Source: Herbaspirillum seropedicae (lineage in GTDB: Bacteria; Pseudomonadota; Gammaproteobacteria; Burkholderiales; Burkholderiaceae_D). From it: a stretch of DNA of 64,000 bases. Shown here in pieces: positions 13,388-22,374 of the stretch. Numbering within the stretch: the stretch's first letter is position 1; each line of letters starts with the position of its first letter. The notes under the pieces were generated by a model that did no database searches, was not told the DNA's origin, and was given only the letters and a program-made list of their open reading frames with translations. The stretch covers positions 3,157,021 to 3,221,020 of the forward strand of contig NZ_CP011930.1 of the NCBI RefSeq assembly GCF_001040945.1, read 5' to 3'. The position numbers and the translations under genes were made by a program.

Positions 13388-14560
13388 TCAGGCCGCCTGC
13401 AACGACTTGCCCAGCTTGCGCAGGAACTGTTCGCAATGCTCCATCTGCGCCAGGGTCACGAACTCATTGGGCTTGTGGGCATTGCCGATGTCGCCGGGCC
13501 CGCAGACGATGGTAGGAATGCCGATCTGCTGGAACAGGCCGGCTTCGGTGCCATAGGCCACCTTGCGGGTCTGGCGATCTCCCGTCAGGGCGCGCACCAG
13601 TTCGGTGATGGCGGCCTGCTCGACCGCTTCCAGCGCCGGGCTGCCGGCGAAGTTGTCGATCTCCACACGGGCGTCGGGGAACTCGGTGCGCATCTTGGGC
13701 AGCAGCACCTCGGCGATGTACTTGTCGATCTGGGCCTGGATATCGGCCACGCTCATGCCCGGCAGGTTGCGGAATTCATAGGTGAATTCGCACAGCTCGG
13801 GGATGGTGTTGACCGCGATGCCGCCGCGGATCTGGTTGGTGGTCATGGTGCTGAAAGGCACGTCGAAGAACTGGTCATAAGGGCCATTGGCCTTGTAGCC
13901 GTCGGCGAAGTCGCGGATGGCGCAGATCAGGCGGGCAGCGTGCTCGATGGCGTTGCAGCCCTGCGGGGTCAGCGAAGAGTGCGCCGACTTGCCATGCACC
14001 TTGCAGGCGAACACGTTGATGCCCTTGTGCGCCACCACTACGTTCATGCTGGTGGGCTCCCCCACCACGCAACCATCGACCTTGATGCCGCGCTTGACGA
14101 TTTCTTCCAGCATCACCGGCGCACCGATGCAGCCGATTTCTTCGTCAAAGGAAAACGCCAGGTGGATGGGCTTCACGCGCGGCATGGCCAGGTATTCCGG
14201 CACCAGGGCCAGGGCGGTGGCGATGAAGCCCTTCATGTCGCAGCTGCCACGGGCATAGAGTGCGCCGTCCTTTTCGGTCAGCTTGAAGGGATCGGTATCC
14301 CATTTCTGCCCGTCCACCGGCACCACGTCGGTGTGGCCGGAGAGCACGATGCCGCCTTCGGTGCTGCCCGCATGGGGACCGGCCGTGGCCGGCAGCGTGG
14401 CGAACAGGTTGGCCTTGGTCTTGTCCTTGTTGTGCGCCAGCCAGGAGGCGACGCCCTGCTGTTGCAGGCTGTCACGCACGGTGGTGATCAGCTCCAGGTT
14501 GGAATTGCGGCTGGTGGTATCAAAGGCGACCAGGGTTTCTAGCCATTGGCGGGTGTTCAT
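13388..14560 (-). CDS. argE: Acetylornithine deacetylase
   Basis: 390-residue M20-family zinc amidohydrolase that removes the acetyl group from N-acetylornithine in arginine synthesis. Hallmarks: LSGHTDVVPVDGQKW with the first zinc ligand, YARGSCDMKGFIA with the bridging Asp, FSFDEEIGCIGA with the catalytic Glu pair, and FGTEAG-like VAYGTEAGLFQQ. The ATG at 14560 is chosen because GGAG sits nine bases before it; an ATG at 14575 adds five residues. argC lies about 20 kb away in this window, so the arginine genes are dispersed. Confidence 0.93.
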   Translation of the reverse strand: MNTRQWLETLVAFDTTSRNSNLELITTVRDSLQQQGVASWLAHNKDKTKANLFATLPATAGPHAGSTEGGIVLSGHTDVVPVDGQKWDTDPFKLTEKDGALYARGSCDMKGFIATALALVPEYLAMPRVKPIHLAFSFDEEIGCIGAPVMLEEIVKRGIKVDGCVVGEPTSMNVVVAHKGINVFACKVHGKSAHSSLTPQGCNAIEHAARLICAIRDFADGYKANGPYDQFFDVPFSTMTTNQIRGGIAVNTIPELCEFTYEFRNLPGMSVADIQAQIDKYIAEVLLPKMRTEFPDARVEIDNFAGSPALEAVEQAAITELVRALTGDRQTRKVAYGTEAGLFQQIGIPTIVCGPGDIGNAHKPNEFVTLAQMEHCEQFLRKLGKSLQAA

Positions 14561-14580
14561 GTTCAGCGACTCCATGGTTC

Positions 14581-14615
14581 AAAAACACACCGCCGTCTGG
14601 TGGAGACGGCGGTGT
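14581..14615 (-). terminator. Terminator of the lolC-lolD transcript
   Basis: Perfect 12-bp stem: ACACCGCCGTCT (14587-14598) pairs with 14604-14615 around a 5-base loop, followed on the reverse strand by TGTTTTT. It lies downstream of lolD and 20 bases before the argE start, insulating argE from lolCD. Confidence 0.85.
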
Positions 14616-14618
14616 AAA

Positions 14619-14663
14619 GGTAGATCAGGTAGATCAGGTAGATCAGGTAGATCAGGTAGATCA
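14619..14663 (-). repeat. Five perfect 9-bp tandem repeats in the lolD 3' untranslated region
   Basis: Five head-to-tail copies of GGTAGATCA on the plus strand. In the lolD mRNA the unit reads CCTGATCTA and lies between the stop codon and the terminator hairpin. Related 9-base repeats sit in the same place after lysS and after the gene ending at 32498. Confidence 0.95.
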
Positions 14664-14687
14664 GGATGCAAGCTTACCCGGATTACG

Positions 14688-15398
14688 TCAGGCCTGCTGC
14701 GCAGCTGCCTGCAAACCCTGCTCGGACAGGCGCAGGACGCGCCCGCAACGACCGGCCAGTTCAATGTCGTGGGTGACGATGACAAAGGCCGTGCCCAGGG
14801 TGCGCGAGAGTTCGATCATCAGTTCGAAGGTGCGATCGGCCGTGCTGCGGTCCAGGTTGCCGGTCGGTTCATCGGCCAGCACGCAGGCCGGGTGCGTGAC
14901 CAGCGCTCGCGCCAGCGCCACGCGCTGGCGTTCGCCGCCGGAGAGCTCTCCCGGCACGTGGGTCACGCGCTGGGCCAGGCCGACCTTGCCCAGCATCTCG
15001 CGGGCCTGCTCCTGGGCATCGGCGCGCTTGACGCGGCGGATCATCAGCGGCATGGCCACGTTGTCCAGCGCCGAGAATTCCGGCAGCAGATGGTGGAACT
15101 GGTAGACGAAGCCCAGCGACTGGTTGCGCAGCGCGCCGCGCTCGCTCTCGCCCAGGCTGGCGAAATCCTTGCCCAGCAGGCTGACCGTGCCGCTGCTGGG
15201 CGTGTCCAGCCCGCCCAGCAGATGCAGCAGCGTGGACTTGCCGGAGCCGGAAGCACCGACGATGGCCACCTGCTCACCATGATAGACATCGATATCGACA
15301 TTACCCAGCACCTTCACCGAGTACTTGCCCTGGGTGAAGGTCTTGCCCAGACCACGGGCGGCCAGCACGGCCTGGCGGTTCTTCAGGGGATCATTCAT
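14688..15398 (-). CDS. lolD: Lipoprotein-releasing system ATP-binding protein LolD
   Basis: 236-residue ABC ATPase of the LolCDE complex, which extracts lipoproteins from the inner membrane and hands them to LolA. Walker [10 protein letters not shown] is at residues 48-56, signature LSGGERQR near 147, Walker [13 protein letters not shown] near 167, and the switch His in VIVTHD. It overlaps the lolC stop by 8 bases, so the two are co-translated. Confidence 0.95.
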   Translation of the reverse strand: MNDPLKNRQAVLAARGLGKTFTQGKYSVKVLGNVDIDVYHGEQVAIVGASGSGKSTLLHLLGGLDTPSSGTVSLLGKDFASLGESERGALRNQSLGFVYQFHHLLPEFSALDNVAMPLMIRRVKRADAQEQAREMLGKVGLAQRVTHVPGELSGGERQRVALARALVTHPACVLADEPTGNLDRSTADRTFELMIELSRTLGTAFVIVTHDIELAGRCGRVLRLSEQGLQAAAQQA

Positions 15399-16656
15399 AA
15401 CGCAGGGCCTCCGCCGGTTTGACGCGTGCTGCCGACCAGCTCGGGTAGAGGGTAGCGAGGAAAGCCAGCACCACGGCCACGCCGCCGATGGTGTAGACGT
15501 CCGACCAGATCAGGTCGGAAGGCAATTCGGAAATCACATAGATGCTCTTGGGCAGGAACTGCACATGGAACAGACGTTCGATGGCCGGCACCACCACGTC
15601 GATGTTCAAGGCCACCAGCACGCCCAGGCCGACGCCGATGCCAGTGCCGATCAAGCCCACCAGGGCGCCCTGGATCACGAAGATCTTCATGATGGAGCCC
15701 GGCGAGGCCCCCAGCGTGCGCAGGATGGCGATGTCGGCCTGCTTGTCGGTGACCGTCATGACCAGCGTAGAGACCAGGTTGAAGGCGGCCACGGCGATGA
15801 TGAGCGTGAGGATGATGAACATCATGCGCTTTTCGGTCTTGACGGCGGCAAACCAGTTGCTGTTCTGCTGCGACCAGTCGCGCAGGTAGAGGTCGCCGGT
15901 GAGCGTGCGCGCCAGTTCCTGGGTCACCTGCGGGGCCTGCAGCATGTCGCGGATGCGCAGGCGCACGCCGGTGGGCGCGTCCATGCGGAAGAGCGTCTCG
16001 GCGTCCTGCAGGTCGATGAAGGCCAGCGAGGAATCGAATTCATAATGCCCAGCCTCGAAGATGCCGGTGACGGTGAACTGCTTCAGGCGCGGCAGCACGC
16101 CGGCCGGCGTGACCTGGCCTTGCGGAGCGATCAGGGTGACCTTGTCGCCCAGGCCCACGCGCAGGCCACGGGCCAGCTCGCCGCCGATGACGATGTTGAA
16201 TTCGCCCGGCTTCAAGGAATCGAAGCTGCCCTGCTTGACCTGCTTGGCCACGTCCGAGACCTTGGGCTCTTCCTGGGGCAGCACGCCGCGCACCAGCACG
16301 CCGCGCACGCTGTCGTCGCGCGTCATCATGGCCTGCGCGGCCACATAGGGCGCCGCGCCCAGCACTTCCGGATTCTGGAAGGTCTGCTTGGCCACGGCCT
16401 GCCAGTCCTTCATGGAACCGGAGGCGTCGAACACCTCGATATGCGCCAGCACCGACAGCATGCGGTCACGCACTTCTTTCTGGAAACCGTTCATCACCGA
16501 CAGCACCACGATGAGCGCGGCCACGCCCAGCGCAATGCCGGCCATGGAAATGAGGGAAATGAAGGAAATAAAACTGTTGCGGCCGCTGCGCTTGCCGGCC
16601 CGCGTGTAGCGGATGCCGACCAGCCATTCGAACGGCAGGTTTTTAATCAGACTCAA
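15391..16656 (-). CDS. lolC: Lipoprotein-releasing system transmembrane protein LolC/LolE
   Basis: About 421 residues from a TTG at 16656 ([21 protein letters not shown]), chosen because GGAG lies a few bases upstream and the length then matches the family. The frame continues to 17037, but that extension runs through the inverted-repeat element and is not protein-like. MacB/FtsX topology: an N-terminal helix ([30 protein letters not shown]), a large periplasmic domain, then three C-terminal helices. Betaproteobacteria usually carry one LolC/E-type subunit acting as a homodimer (LolF-like), and no second one is present here. Confidence 0.93.
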   Translation of the reverse strand: MSLIKNLPFEWLVGIRYTRAGKRSGRNSFISFISLISMAGIALGVAALIVVLSVMNGFQKEVRDRMLSVLAHIEVFDASGSMKDWQAVAKQTFQNPEVLGAAPYVAAQAMMTRDDSVRGVLVRGVLPQEEPKVSDVAKQVKQGSFDSLKPGEFNIVIGGELARGLRVGLGDKVTLIAPQGQVTPAGVLPRLKQFTVTGIFEAGHYEFDSSLAFIDLQDAETLFRMDAPTGVRLRIRDMLQAPQVTQELARTLTGDLYLRDWSQQNSNWFAAVKTEKRMMFIILTLIIAVAAFNLVSTLVMTVTDKQADIAILRTLGASPGSIMKIFVIQGALVGLIGTGIGVGLGVLVALNIDVVVPAIERLFHVQFLPKSIYVISELPSDLIWSDVYTIGGVAVVLAFLATLYPSWSAARVKPAEALRYE

Positions 16657-16854
16657 AATTGCTCCGGGAGTGGGCCTGCACAATGCGCGGACGTGGCTGC
16701 CTACCTGAACAGGCAGAGGGGGCAGCCGGCCGGCCACGCGCTGACACGGGCGAAGACGAAGCGCGAAGTTTGCCACAGTTTGGAGCGACGGCCCATCCCT
16801 GACCACCCGCCCCCTGCTCGCACCTGACCCGTCGATCGCCCGCGGTGAAGCTTG
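16657..16854. other. Left part of the lolC / helicase divergent intergenic region
   Basis: About 200 bases upstream of lolC without a supportable gene. It should hold the lolC promoter, but no clear -35/-10 pair stood out. Confidence 0.5.
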
Positions 16855-17126
16855 TAGAACCCATTTCATAAATAGGCGTGAGATGCGTTCTGCCCAGAAA
16901 GGGCGCTGGCAAGGCGCGCGACGCGTCGTGTGGCGGTGCCACACGCAAGGAGCGCAACGCGGCCAGCGCCCTTTCTGGGCAGAACCCGGAGGGAGCGGCC
17001 CGTTTGGGCGAATTGCTGCGTTACAAATTTGGGTCAAGACGCCCAGTCTTGACCCAAATTCGCGCCTTGCACTTCATCCCAAACGGGACTCGCTCGCACT
17101 CACGCCTATTTATGAAATGGGTTCTA
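16855..17126. repeat. 272-bp nested inverted-repeat element (cloverleaf-like)
   Basis: The element is bounded by perfect 28-bp inverted repeats: 16855-16882, containing CCCATTTCATAAATAGG, pairs with 17099-17126. Inside are two independent arms. Arm 1: a perfect 24-bp stem (16887-16910 with 16962-16985) that encloses a smaller 8-bp hairpin at 927-945 of the same kilobase (16927-16945). Arm 2: CCCGTTTGGG (16999-17008) pairs with 17078-17087 and encloses a perfect 15-bp stem (17026-17040 with 17046-17060) around a 5-base loop. It has no coding potential. It sits between divergent lolC and helicase genes. It could be a dispersed non-autonomous mobile element or a structured regulatory site. Confidence 0.9.
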
Positions 17127-17259
17127 GATTCACTTCCACGGCAGAGGTTCGCGTTGCAGCGATTCATATAGAAAACGCGCCGCCTGTTGCACCCTGGACT
17201 GGTTATATATACAGTACCGTTCTACGCCCCACCGCTCACCTGAATTCTCTTGCACGCCC

Positions 17260-19383
17260 ATGCCGCCCGAACTCATCCAGGACGCCCCCGACACCACCAG
17301 CCTGCCTGACCGGGAGAGCGATCCCTTCGCCCGCCTGAACGCGCAGCAGCGCGAGGCCGTCGAGCATGGCGGCAAGCTGCCGCCGTCGCAGCAGCCGCCC
17401 TTGCTGATCGTGGCCGGGGCCGGCTCGGGCAAGACCAATACGCTGGCGCATCGGGTGGCGCGGCTGGTGCTGGAGGGCGCCGATCCCCAGCGCATCCTGC
17501 TGCTGAGCTTTTCGCGCCGCGCCGCCGCCGACATGGGCCGGCGCGTCGGCCAGGTGATCGCCCAGGTGCTGGGGCTGGCGGCCAGCGACACGCCGCCGCA
17601 ACTGCACTGGTCCGGGACCTTCCACGCCATCGGCGCGCGCCTGCTGCGCGAATACGCCAAGGTGATCGGGCTGGAAGAAGACTTCACCATCCAGGACCGA
17701 GGCGATTCGGAAGACCTCATGGGCCTGCTGCGTCATGACATGGGCTTGTCGGCCACCGAGAAGCGCTTTCCGCTCAAGGCCACCTGCCTGGCCATCTATT
17801 CGCGCGCGGTCAACACCCGGCAAGACCTGGGCGAGGTGCTGCAACAGCACTTTCCCTGGTGCTGCGAGTGGGAAAGGCCGCTGGGCGAACTCTTTGGCCG
17901 CTATGTGGACGCCAAGGAAGAACAGCATGTGCTGGACTACGACGACCTGCTGCTGTTCTGGGCCGACATGCTCGGTGATGCGCAGATTGCGCAATCGGTG
18001 GGGCAGCGCTTCGACCATGTGCTGGTCGATGAATACCAGGACACCAACCGCCTGCAGGCCGAGATCCTGCAGCGGATGAAGCCCGACGGCGCCGGCGTGA
18101 CCGCCGTGGGCGATGACGCCCAGGCGATCTATTCGTTCCGGGGCGCGACGGTGCGCAACATCCTCGACTTTCCTGGGCTGTTCACCCAACCGGTGCGCCT
18201 GCTGACGCTGGAACAGAACTACCGCTCCACCCAGCCTATCCTGCACGCTTCCAATGCGGTGATCGCCGATGCGCCGGAGCGCCACGTCAAGCACCTCTGG
18301 AGCGACAAGCCTTCGTCGCAAAAGCCGCAGCTGGTGGTGATCCCGGATGAAGCCGAACAGGCGCGCTGGGTCGCCAACCGCATCCTGGCGCACCGGGAAG
18401 AAGGCCTCACGCTCAAATCCCAGGCCGTCCTGTTCCGCACCGCCACCCACAGCGCCGCGCTGGAACTGGAACTGGCGCGCCGCAACATCCCCTTCGTGAA
18501 ATTCGGCGGTCTCAAGTTCCTGGAAAGCGGCCACATCAAGGACCTGCTGGCCCTGCTGCGGCTGGCCCACAATCCCAGTGGCCGCATGGCCGGCCTGCGC
18601 GCGCTGCAGCTCATCCCCGGGGTCGGCCCGGCCACGGCGCGCAAGGTGCTGGACCTGATGGCCGCTGCCGCCGATCCCGCCGACGCCCTGCTCAACTTCG
18701 GCGCGCCCGCCAATATCGCCCTGCAATGGCAAGCCTTCGCCGATACCTACGCGCTCATGCGCCGCGCCAGCGCCAGCTGGCCCACGGACATCCTGGCCGC
18801 GCGCGACTGGTACCTGCCCCAGCTGCAGGAGCGCTACGACGACGCCCAGGCCCGCGCCGCCGACATCGAGCAACTGGCGGTGCTGGCCAATGGCTATGCC
18901 TCGCGCGAGAAATTCCTGACCGAGCTGACCCTGGACCCGCCGGAGGCCAGCAGCGACTTTTCCGGTCCGCCCCTGCGCGACGAAGACTACCTGACGCTGT
19001 CCACCATCCATTCGGCCAAGGGCCAGGAATGGCGTTCGGTACATATCCTCAACGTCGTCGATGGCTGCATCCCCTCGGACCTGGCCACCGGCAGCGAGGC
19101 CGAGATCGCTGAAGAACGCCGCCTGCTCTACGTGGCCATGACCCGCGCCCGCCAATACCTGCACCTGGTGGTGCCGCAGCGTTTCTACATCACCCAGCAG
19201 ACGCCCCAGGGCGACCGCCATGTCAACGGCATCCGCAGCCGCTTCATCACCCCGCGCATGCTGCCGCATTTCGAGGACAGCCTGTGGTTCTCCGCCGAGA
19301 CCAATGGCGCCCGCACGCCCATGCCGGAGAGCGTGCGCATGCTGGTGCGGCAGCGCGCCCGCCAGAGCTGGAACAAGTCCTGA
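17260..19383 (+). CDS. UvrD/Rep-family superfamily 1 DNA helicase
   Basis: 707-residue ATP-dependent 3'-5' helicase. The protein begins with the Q-motif region (LNAQQREAVEHG), then Walker A GAGSGKTNT, motif Ia (LLLSFSRRAAADM), motif II DEYQDTN around residue 257, motif III (GDDAQAIYSFRGA), motif IV (LTLEQNYRST), motif V (LSTIHSAKGQEWRSVHI) and motif VI (VAMTRARQYLHL). All catalytic motifs are present, so it is likely active in repair or replication restart. It is clearly UvrD-like, but whether it is the main UvrD or an additional paralogue cannot be decided without the rest of the genome. Confidence 0.92.
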   Translation: MPPELIQDAPDTTSLPDRESDPFARLNAQQREAVEHGGKLPPSQQPPLLIVAGAGSGKTNTLAHRVARLVLEGADPQRILLLSFSRRAAADMGRRVGQVIAQVLGLAASDTPPQLHWSGTFHAIGARLLREYAKVIGLEEDFTIQDRGDSEDLMGLLRHDMGLSATEKRFPLKATCLAIYSRAVNTRQDLGEVLQQHFPWCCEWERPLGELFGRYVDAKEEQHVLDYDDLLLFWADMLGDAQIAQSVGQRFDHVLVDEYQDTNRLQAEILQRMKPDGAGVTAVGDDAQAIYSFRGATVRNILDFPGLFTQPVRLLTLEQNYRSTQPILHASNAVIADAPERHVKHLWSDKPSSQKPQLVVIPDEAEQARWVANRILAHREEGLTLKSQAVLFRTATHSAALELELARRNIPFVKFGGLKFLESGHIKDLLALLRLAHNPSGRMAGLRALQLIPGVGPATARKVLDLMAAAADPADALLNFGAPANIALQWQAFADTYALMRRASASWPTDILAARDWYLPQLQERYDDAQARAADIEQLAVLANGYASREKFLTELTLDPPEASSDFSGPPLRDEDYLTLSTIHSAKGQEWRSVHILNVVDGCIPSDLATGSEAEIAEERRLLYVAMTRARQYLHLVVPQRFYITQQTPQGDRHVNGIRSRFITPRMLPHFEDSLWFSAETNGARTPMPESVRMLVRQRARQSWNKS

Positions 19384-19455
19384 CCCGATGTTGAAGTGAA
19401 CACTTGCGCAGGCCATCAAGGCCAAGCGGCCCGGCAGCCGCTAAAATAGCGCCCC

Positions 19456-20487
19456 ATGAATCAACTCGATCTCCTCATTCCCTTCGCCCTGCCGCCGGCC
19501 GAGCTGGCGCGCGACCTGTTGCGCCAATGCCAGGCCCCAGCCCTGGCCATGCTGCTGGGCCGTGGCCGCGCCGCGCCGCGCCAGTCGCACGATCCGTTTT
19601 CCCGCGCCCTGCCGCATGAGCACTGGCTGGCGCAGCGCTTCGGCCTGCCCGCCACCGCCCAGGATTGCAGCCCGGCCGCGGCCACGGCCCTGATGCAGCG
19701 CCTGGGCCATGCGCCCGATGGCGGCCACTGGTTCGTGCTGCACCCGGCCCACATCCATGTGGCCCGGGACCACCTGGTGCTGACCGATATCGGCCAGCTG
19801 CAGCTGGAAGAGGCAGAGTCCCGTCGCCTGTTCGACGCCGCCCTGCCCCTGTTCACCGAGATCGGCCACGCGCTGGTCTATGGCGACGCCCGCACCTGGT
19901 TCATCCGGGCCGACGCCTGGGCCGGCCTGCGCACGTCCACGCCATCGGCGGCCAGCGGTCGCAATGTCGATATCTGGATGCCGGAAGGCCCGGGCGAACT
20001 GGCCTGGCGCAAGCTGCAGAACGAAGTGCAGATGCAATGGTTCGCCGAAGCGCTCAACGAACAACGCGAAATGCGCGGCCAGAAGGCCATCAACTCGATC
20101 TGGATCTGGGGCGGCGCCGATGCTGGCGTGCTGGCCCAGCAACGCTATGCCGCCAGCTTTGGCCTGCGCGGCTGGATGCGCGCCTTCGGTGATGAACACC
20201 CGGCCAGCGACCCCACCCAGCTCGGCCAATCCAGCGGCCACCGCCTGCTGGTGCTGGACGCCCTGGCCGAAGCCGCCCTGGCCGAGGAATGGGGCCTGTG
20301 GCTGCAACACCTGGAACACCTGGACCGCGACTGGCTGGCGCCGCTGCTGGTGTCGTTGCGGGCAGGCACGCTGGAGGCGCTGCACCTGGTGCTGACCGGC
20401 GCTGACCGTAGCATCGCGGTCGACGTCACACGGGGGGCGCTGCGGCGCTTCTGGCGCAAGCCCTCGCTGGCGGGGTTGTCGGCATGA
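19456..20487 (+). CDS. RpfE-like conserved protein, often annotated as a phosphoglycerate mutase-like regulator
   Basis: 343-residue cytoplasmic protein beginning LDLLIPFALPPAELARDLLR. Conserved features include LGRGRAAPRQSHDPFSRALPHEHWLA and a W-rich segment SIWIWGGADAG. The placement directly before recJ, with a 4-base ATGA overlap, matches the RpfE-type gene seen beside recJ in Xanthomonas and many Burkholderiales. Those proteins are often labelled cofactor-independent phosphoglycerate mutase-like, but I see no catalytic motif that proves an activity, so function is unassigned. Confidence 0.7.
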   Translation: MNQLDLLIPFALPPAELARDLLRQCQAPALAMLLGRGRAAPRQSHDPFSRALPHEHWLAQRFGLPATAQDCSPAAATALMQRLGHAPDGGHWFVLHPAHIHVARDHLVLTDIGQLQLEEAESRRLFDAALPLFTEIGHALVYGDARTWFIRADAWAGLRTSTPSAASGRNVDIWMPEGPGELAWRKLQNEVQMQWFAEALNEQREMRGQKAINSIWIWGGADAGVLAQQRYAASFGLRGWMRAFGDEHPASDPTQLGQSSGHRLLVLDALAEAALAEEWGLWLQHLEHLDRDWLAPLLVSLRAGTLEALHLVLTGADRSIAVDVTRGALRRFWRKPSLAGLSA

Positions 20488-22178
20488 TCCGCGTCGCCAC
20501 CCGCACCTATGACCTGGTCCAGGCCGAGCAACTGATCAACGAAGGCGTCCACCCGGTGCTGGCGCGGGTGTATGCCGCCCGCGGCCTGTCCAGCGCACGC
20601 GAACTGGCCAGCGAACTCAACGCCCTGATCGCCCCCTCCGGCCTGCTGCATATCGATGCGGCGGCCAGCTACCTGGCTGACGCCATTGCTGCGCGCAAGA
20701 AGCTGGTGATCGTGGCCGACTATGACTGCGACGGCGCCACCGCCTGCGCGGTCGGCCTGCGCGGCCTGCGCCTCTTGGGCGCCCAGGTCGATTACATCGT
20801 GCCGAACCGCTTCGAGTACGGCTATGGCCTCACGCCCGAGATCGTCGAGCTGACCGTACGCGAAAAGAATCCCGACATCATCGTCACCGTCGACAATGGC
20901 ATCGCCAGCATCGATGGCGTGGCCGAGGCCAAGCGGCGCGGCATCGACGTGGTCGTGACGGACCACCACCTGCCCGGCGACGCCCTGCCGCAGGCCCGCG
21001 TGATCGTCAATCCCAACCAGCCGCAGTGCGGCTTTCCCAGCAAGAACCTGGCCGGCGTGGGGGTGATGTTCTATGTGCTGCTGGCGCTGCGCGCCGAGAT
21101 GCGCAAGCGCGGCCTGTTCGACGCCCAGACCCAGCCCCGGCTGGACAGTCTGCTGGACCTGGTGGCGCTGGGCACCGTGGCCGACGTGGTCAAGCTGGAC
21201 GCCAACAACCGCATCCTGGTGGCGCAAGGCTTGAAGCGCATGCGCAGCGGCAAGATGCATCCCGGCATTGCCGCGCTCTTTCGCGCCGCCGGCCGGGAAG
21301 CGCGCCGCGCCACCCCGTTCGACCTCGGCTTTGCGGTCGGCCCGCGCCTGAACGCTGCCGGCCGCCTGGCCGACATGTCCCTGGGCATCGAATGCCTGAC
21401 CACCGATGACGAGGGCCGCGCCTGGGCCATCGCCCAGCAGCTCGACGCCATCAATCGCGAGCGGCGCGACATCGAAGCCGGCATGCAGGATACCGCCCTG
21501 CTGCTGCTGGACGACTACAACCCGGCTGACCGCCGCACCATTGCCGTCTTCGATCCTTCCTGGCACCAGGGCGTGATCGGCATCGTGGCCTCGCGCCTGA
21601 AGGACAAGTTCTACCGCCCCACCATCACCTTCGCGCCCGGCGACGAGGGTTTCATCAAGGGCTCGGGACGTTCGATCGCGGGCTTCCACCTGCGCGATGC
21701 GCTGGACCTGGTGTCCAAGCACGCCCCCTCGGTGATGACCAAGTTCGGCGGTCACGCCATGGCGGCCGGCCTGACCATCCATGCCGAGGCCTTCGATGCC
21801 TTCTCCCACGCCTTCGAGGCGGTGGGTCGCGACTGGCTCACGCAGAACCAGCTGGAACGGGTCATCGAGACCGATGGCGTGCTGGAGGACGCCTATTACT
21901 CGGTGGAGTTCATCACCCTGATGGACCAGCAGGTCTGGGGCCAGGGCTTCGCGCCGCCAGTCTTCTGCGACCACTTCCGTGTGCTCAACCAGCGCATCCT
22001 CAAGGAGAAGCACCTCAAGCTGCAGCTGGAAAAGGATGGCCGCCGCTACGACGCCATCTGGTTCGGTCACACCGACTCCCTGCCCGAGCTCGCCAAGGTC
22101 GCCTTCCGGCTCGACGCCAATGAATACAACGGCCGCACCACGGTGCAATTGATGGTGGAACACGCTGAACCGGCCTGA
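20484..22178 (+). CDS. recJ: Single-stranded-DNA-specific exonuclease RecJ
   Basis: 564-residue DHH-family 5'-3' exonuclease used in RecF-pathway recombination, base-excision and mismatch repair. Motifs visible: DYDCDGATA at about residue 79, VTVDNG, VTDHHLPG with Asp160-His161-His162, and the C-terminal DHHA1-type GSGRSIAGFHLRDAL and FGGHAMAAGLTI. Length and all metal-binding motifs are typical. Its start overlaps the RpfE-like gene by 4 bases. Confidence 0.96.
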   Translation: MIRVATRTYDLVQAEQLINEGVHPVLARVYAARGLSSARELASELNALIAPSGLLHIDAAASYLADAIAARKKLVIVADYDCDGATACAVGLRGLRLLGAQVDYIVPNRFEYGYGLTPEIVELTVREKNPDIIVTVDNGIASIDGVAEAKRRGIDVVVTDHHLPGDALPQARVIVNPNQPQCGFPSKNLAGVGVMFYVLLALRAEMRKRGLFDAQTQPRLDSLLDLVALGTVADVVKLDANNRILVAQGLKRMRSGKMHPGIAALFRAAGREARRATPFDLGFAVGPRLNAAGRLADMSLGIECLTTDDEGRAWAIAQQLDAINRERRDIEAGMQDTALLLLDDYNPADRRTIAVFDPSWHQGVIGIVASRLKDKFYRPTITFAPGDEGFIKGSGRSIAGFHLRDALDLVSKHAPSVMTKFGGHAMAAGLTIHAEAFDAFSHAFEAVGRDWLTQNQLERVIETDGVLEDAYYSVEFITLMDQQVWGQGFAPPVFCDHFRVLNQRILKEKHLKLQLEKDGRRYDAIWFGHTDSLPELAKVAFRLDANEYNGRTTVQLMVEHAEPA

Positions 22179-22264
22179 CAGGAAGCTGACGCTTTGCTGA
22201 CGCAGGATTGCAGCGCAAGAAGCTTGTCAAAAAGTTCAACAAACAGCGTCTGCAATGGCAAAAT

Positions 22265-22288
22265 GCCGGTTTGGAGCGACAAACCGGC
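22265..22288. repeat. 9-bp hairpin downstream of recJ
   Basis: GCCGGTTTG (22265-22273) pairs perfectly with CAAACCGGC (22280-22288) around a 6-base loop, 87 bases after the recJ stop. No U-run follows on the plus strand, so it is a weak terminator candidate at best. Confidence 0.4.
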
Positions 22289-22374
22289 GTGCAGCATTGG
22301 GTGGGGCCGGAGCAGCGCGAGTGGTAACGCAGATAGCAGCGCTCCAGACCACAACAACAACAAGACCACACTCG

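Noticed and set aside
16657..17037. N-terminal extension of lolC through the inverted-repeat element
   Set aside because: The extension is not protein-like, lies in the palindromic element, and would make the protein too long; the TTG at 16656 has a ribosome binding site.
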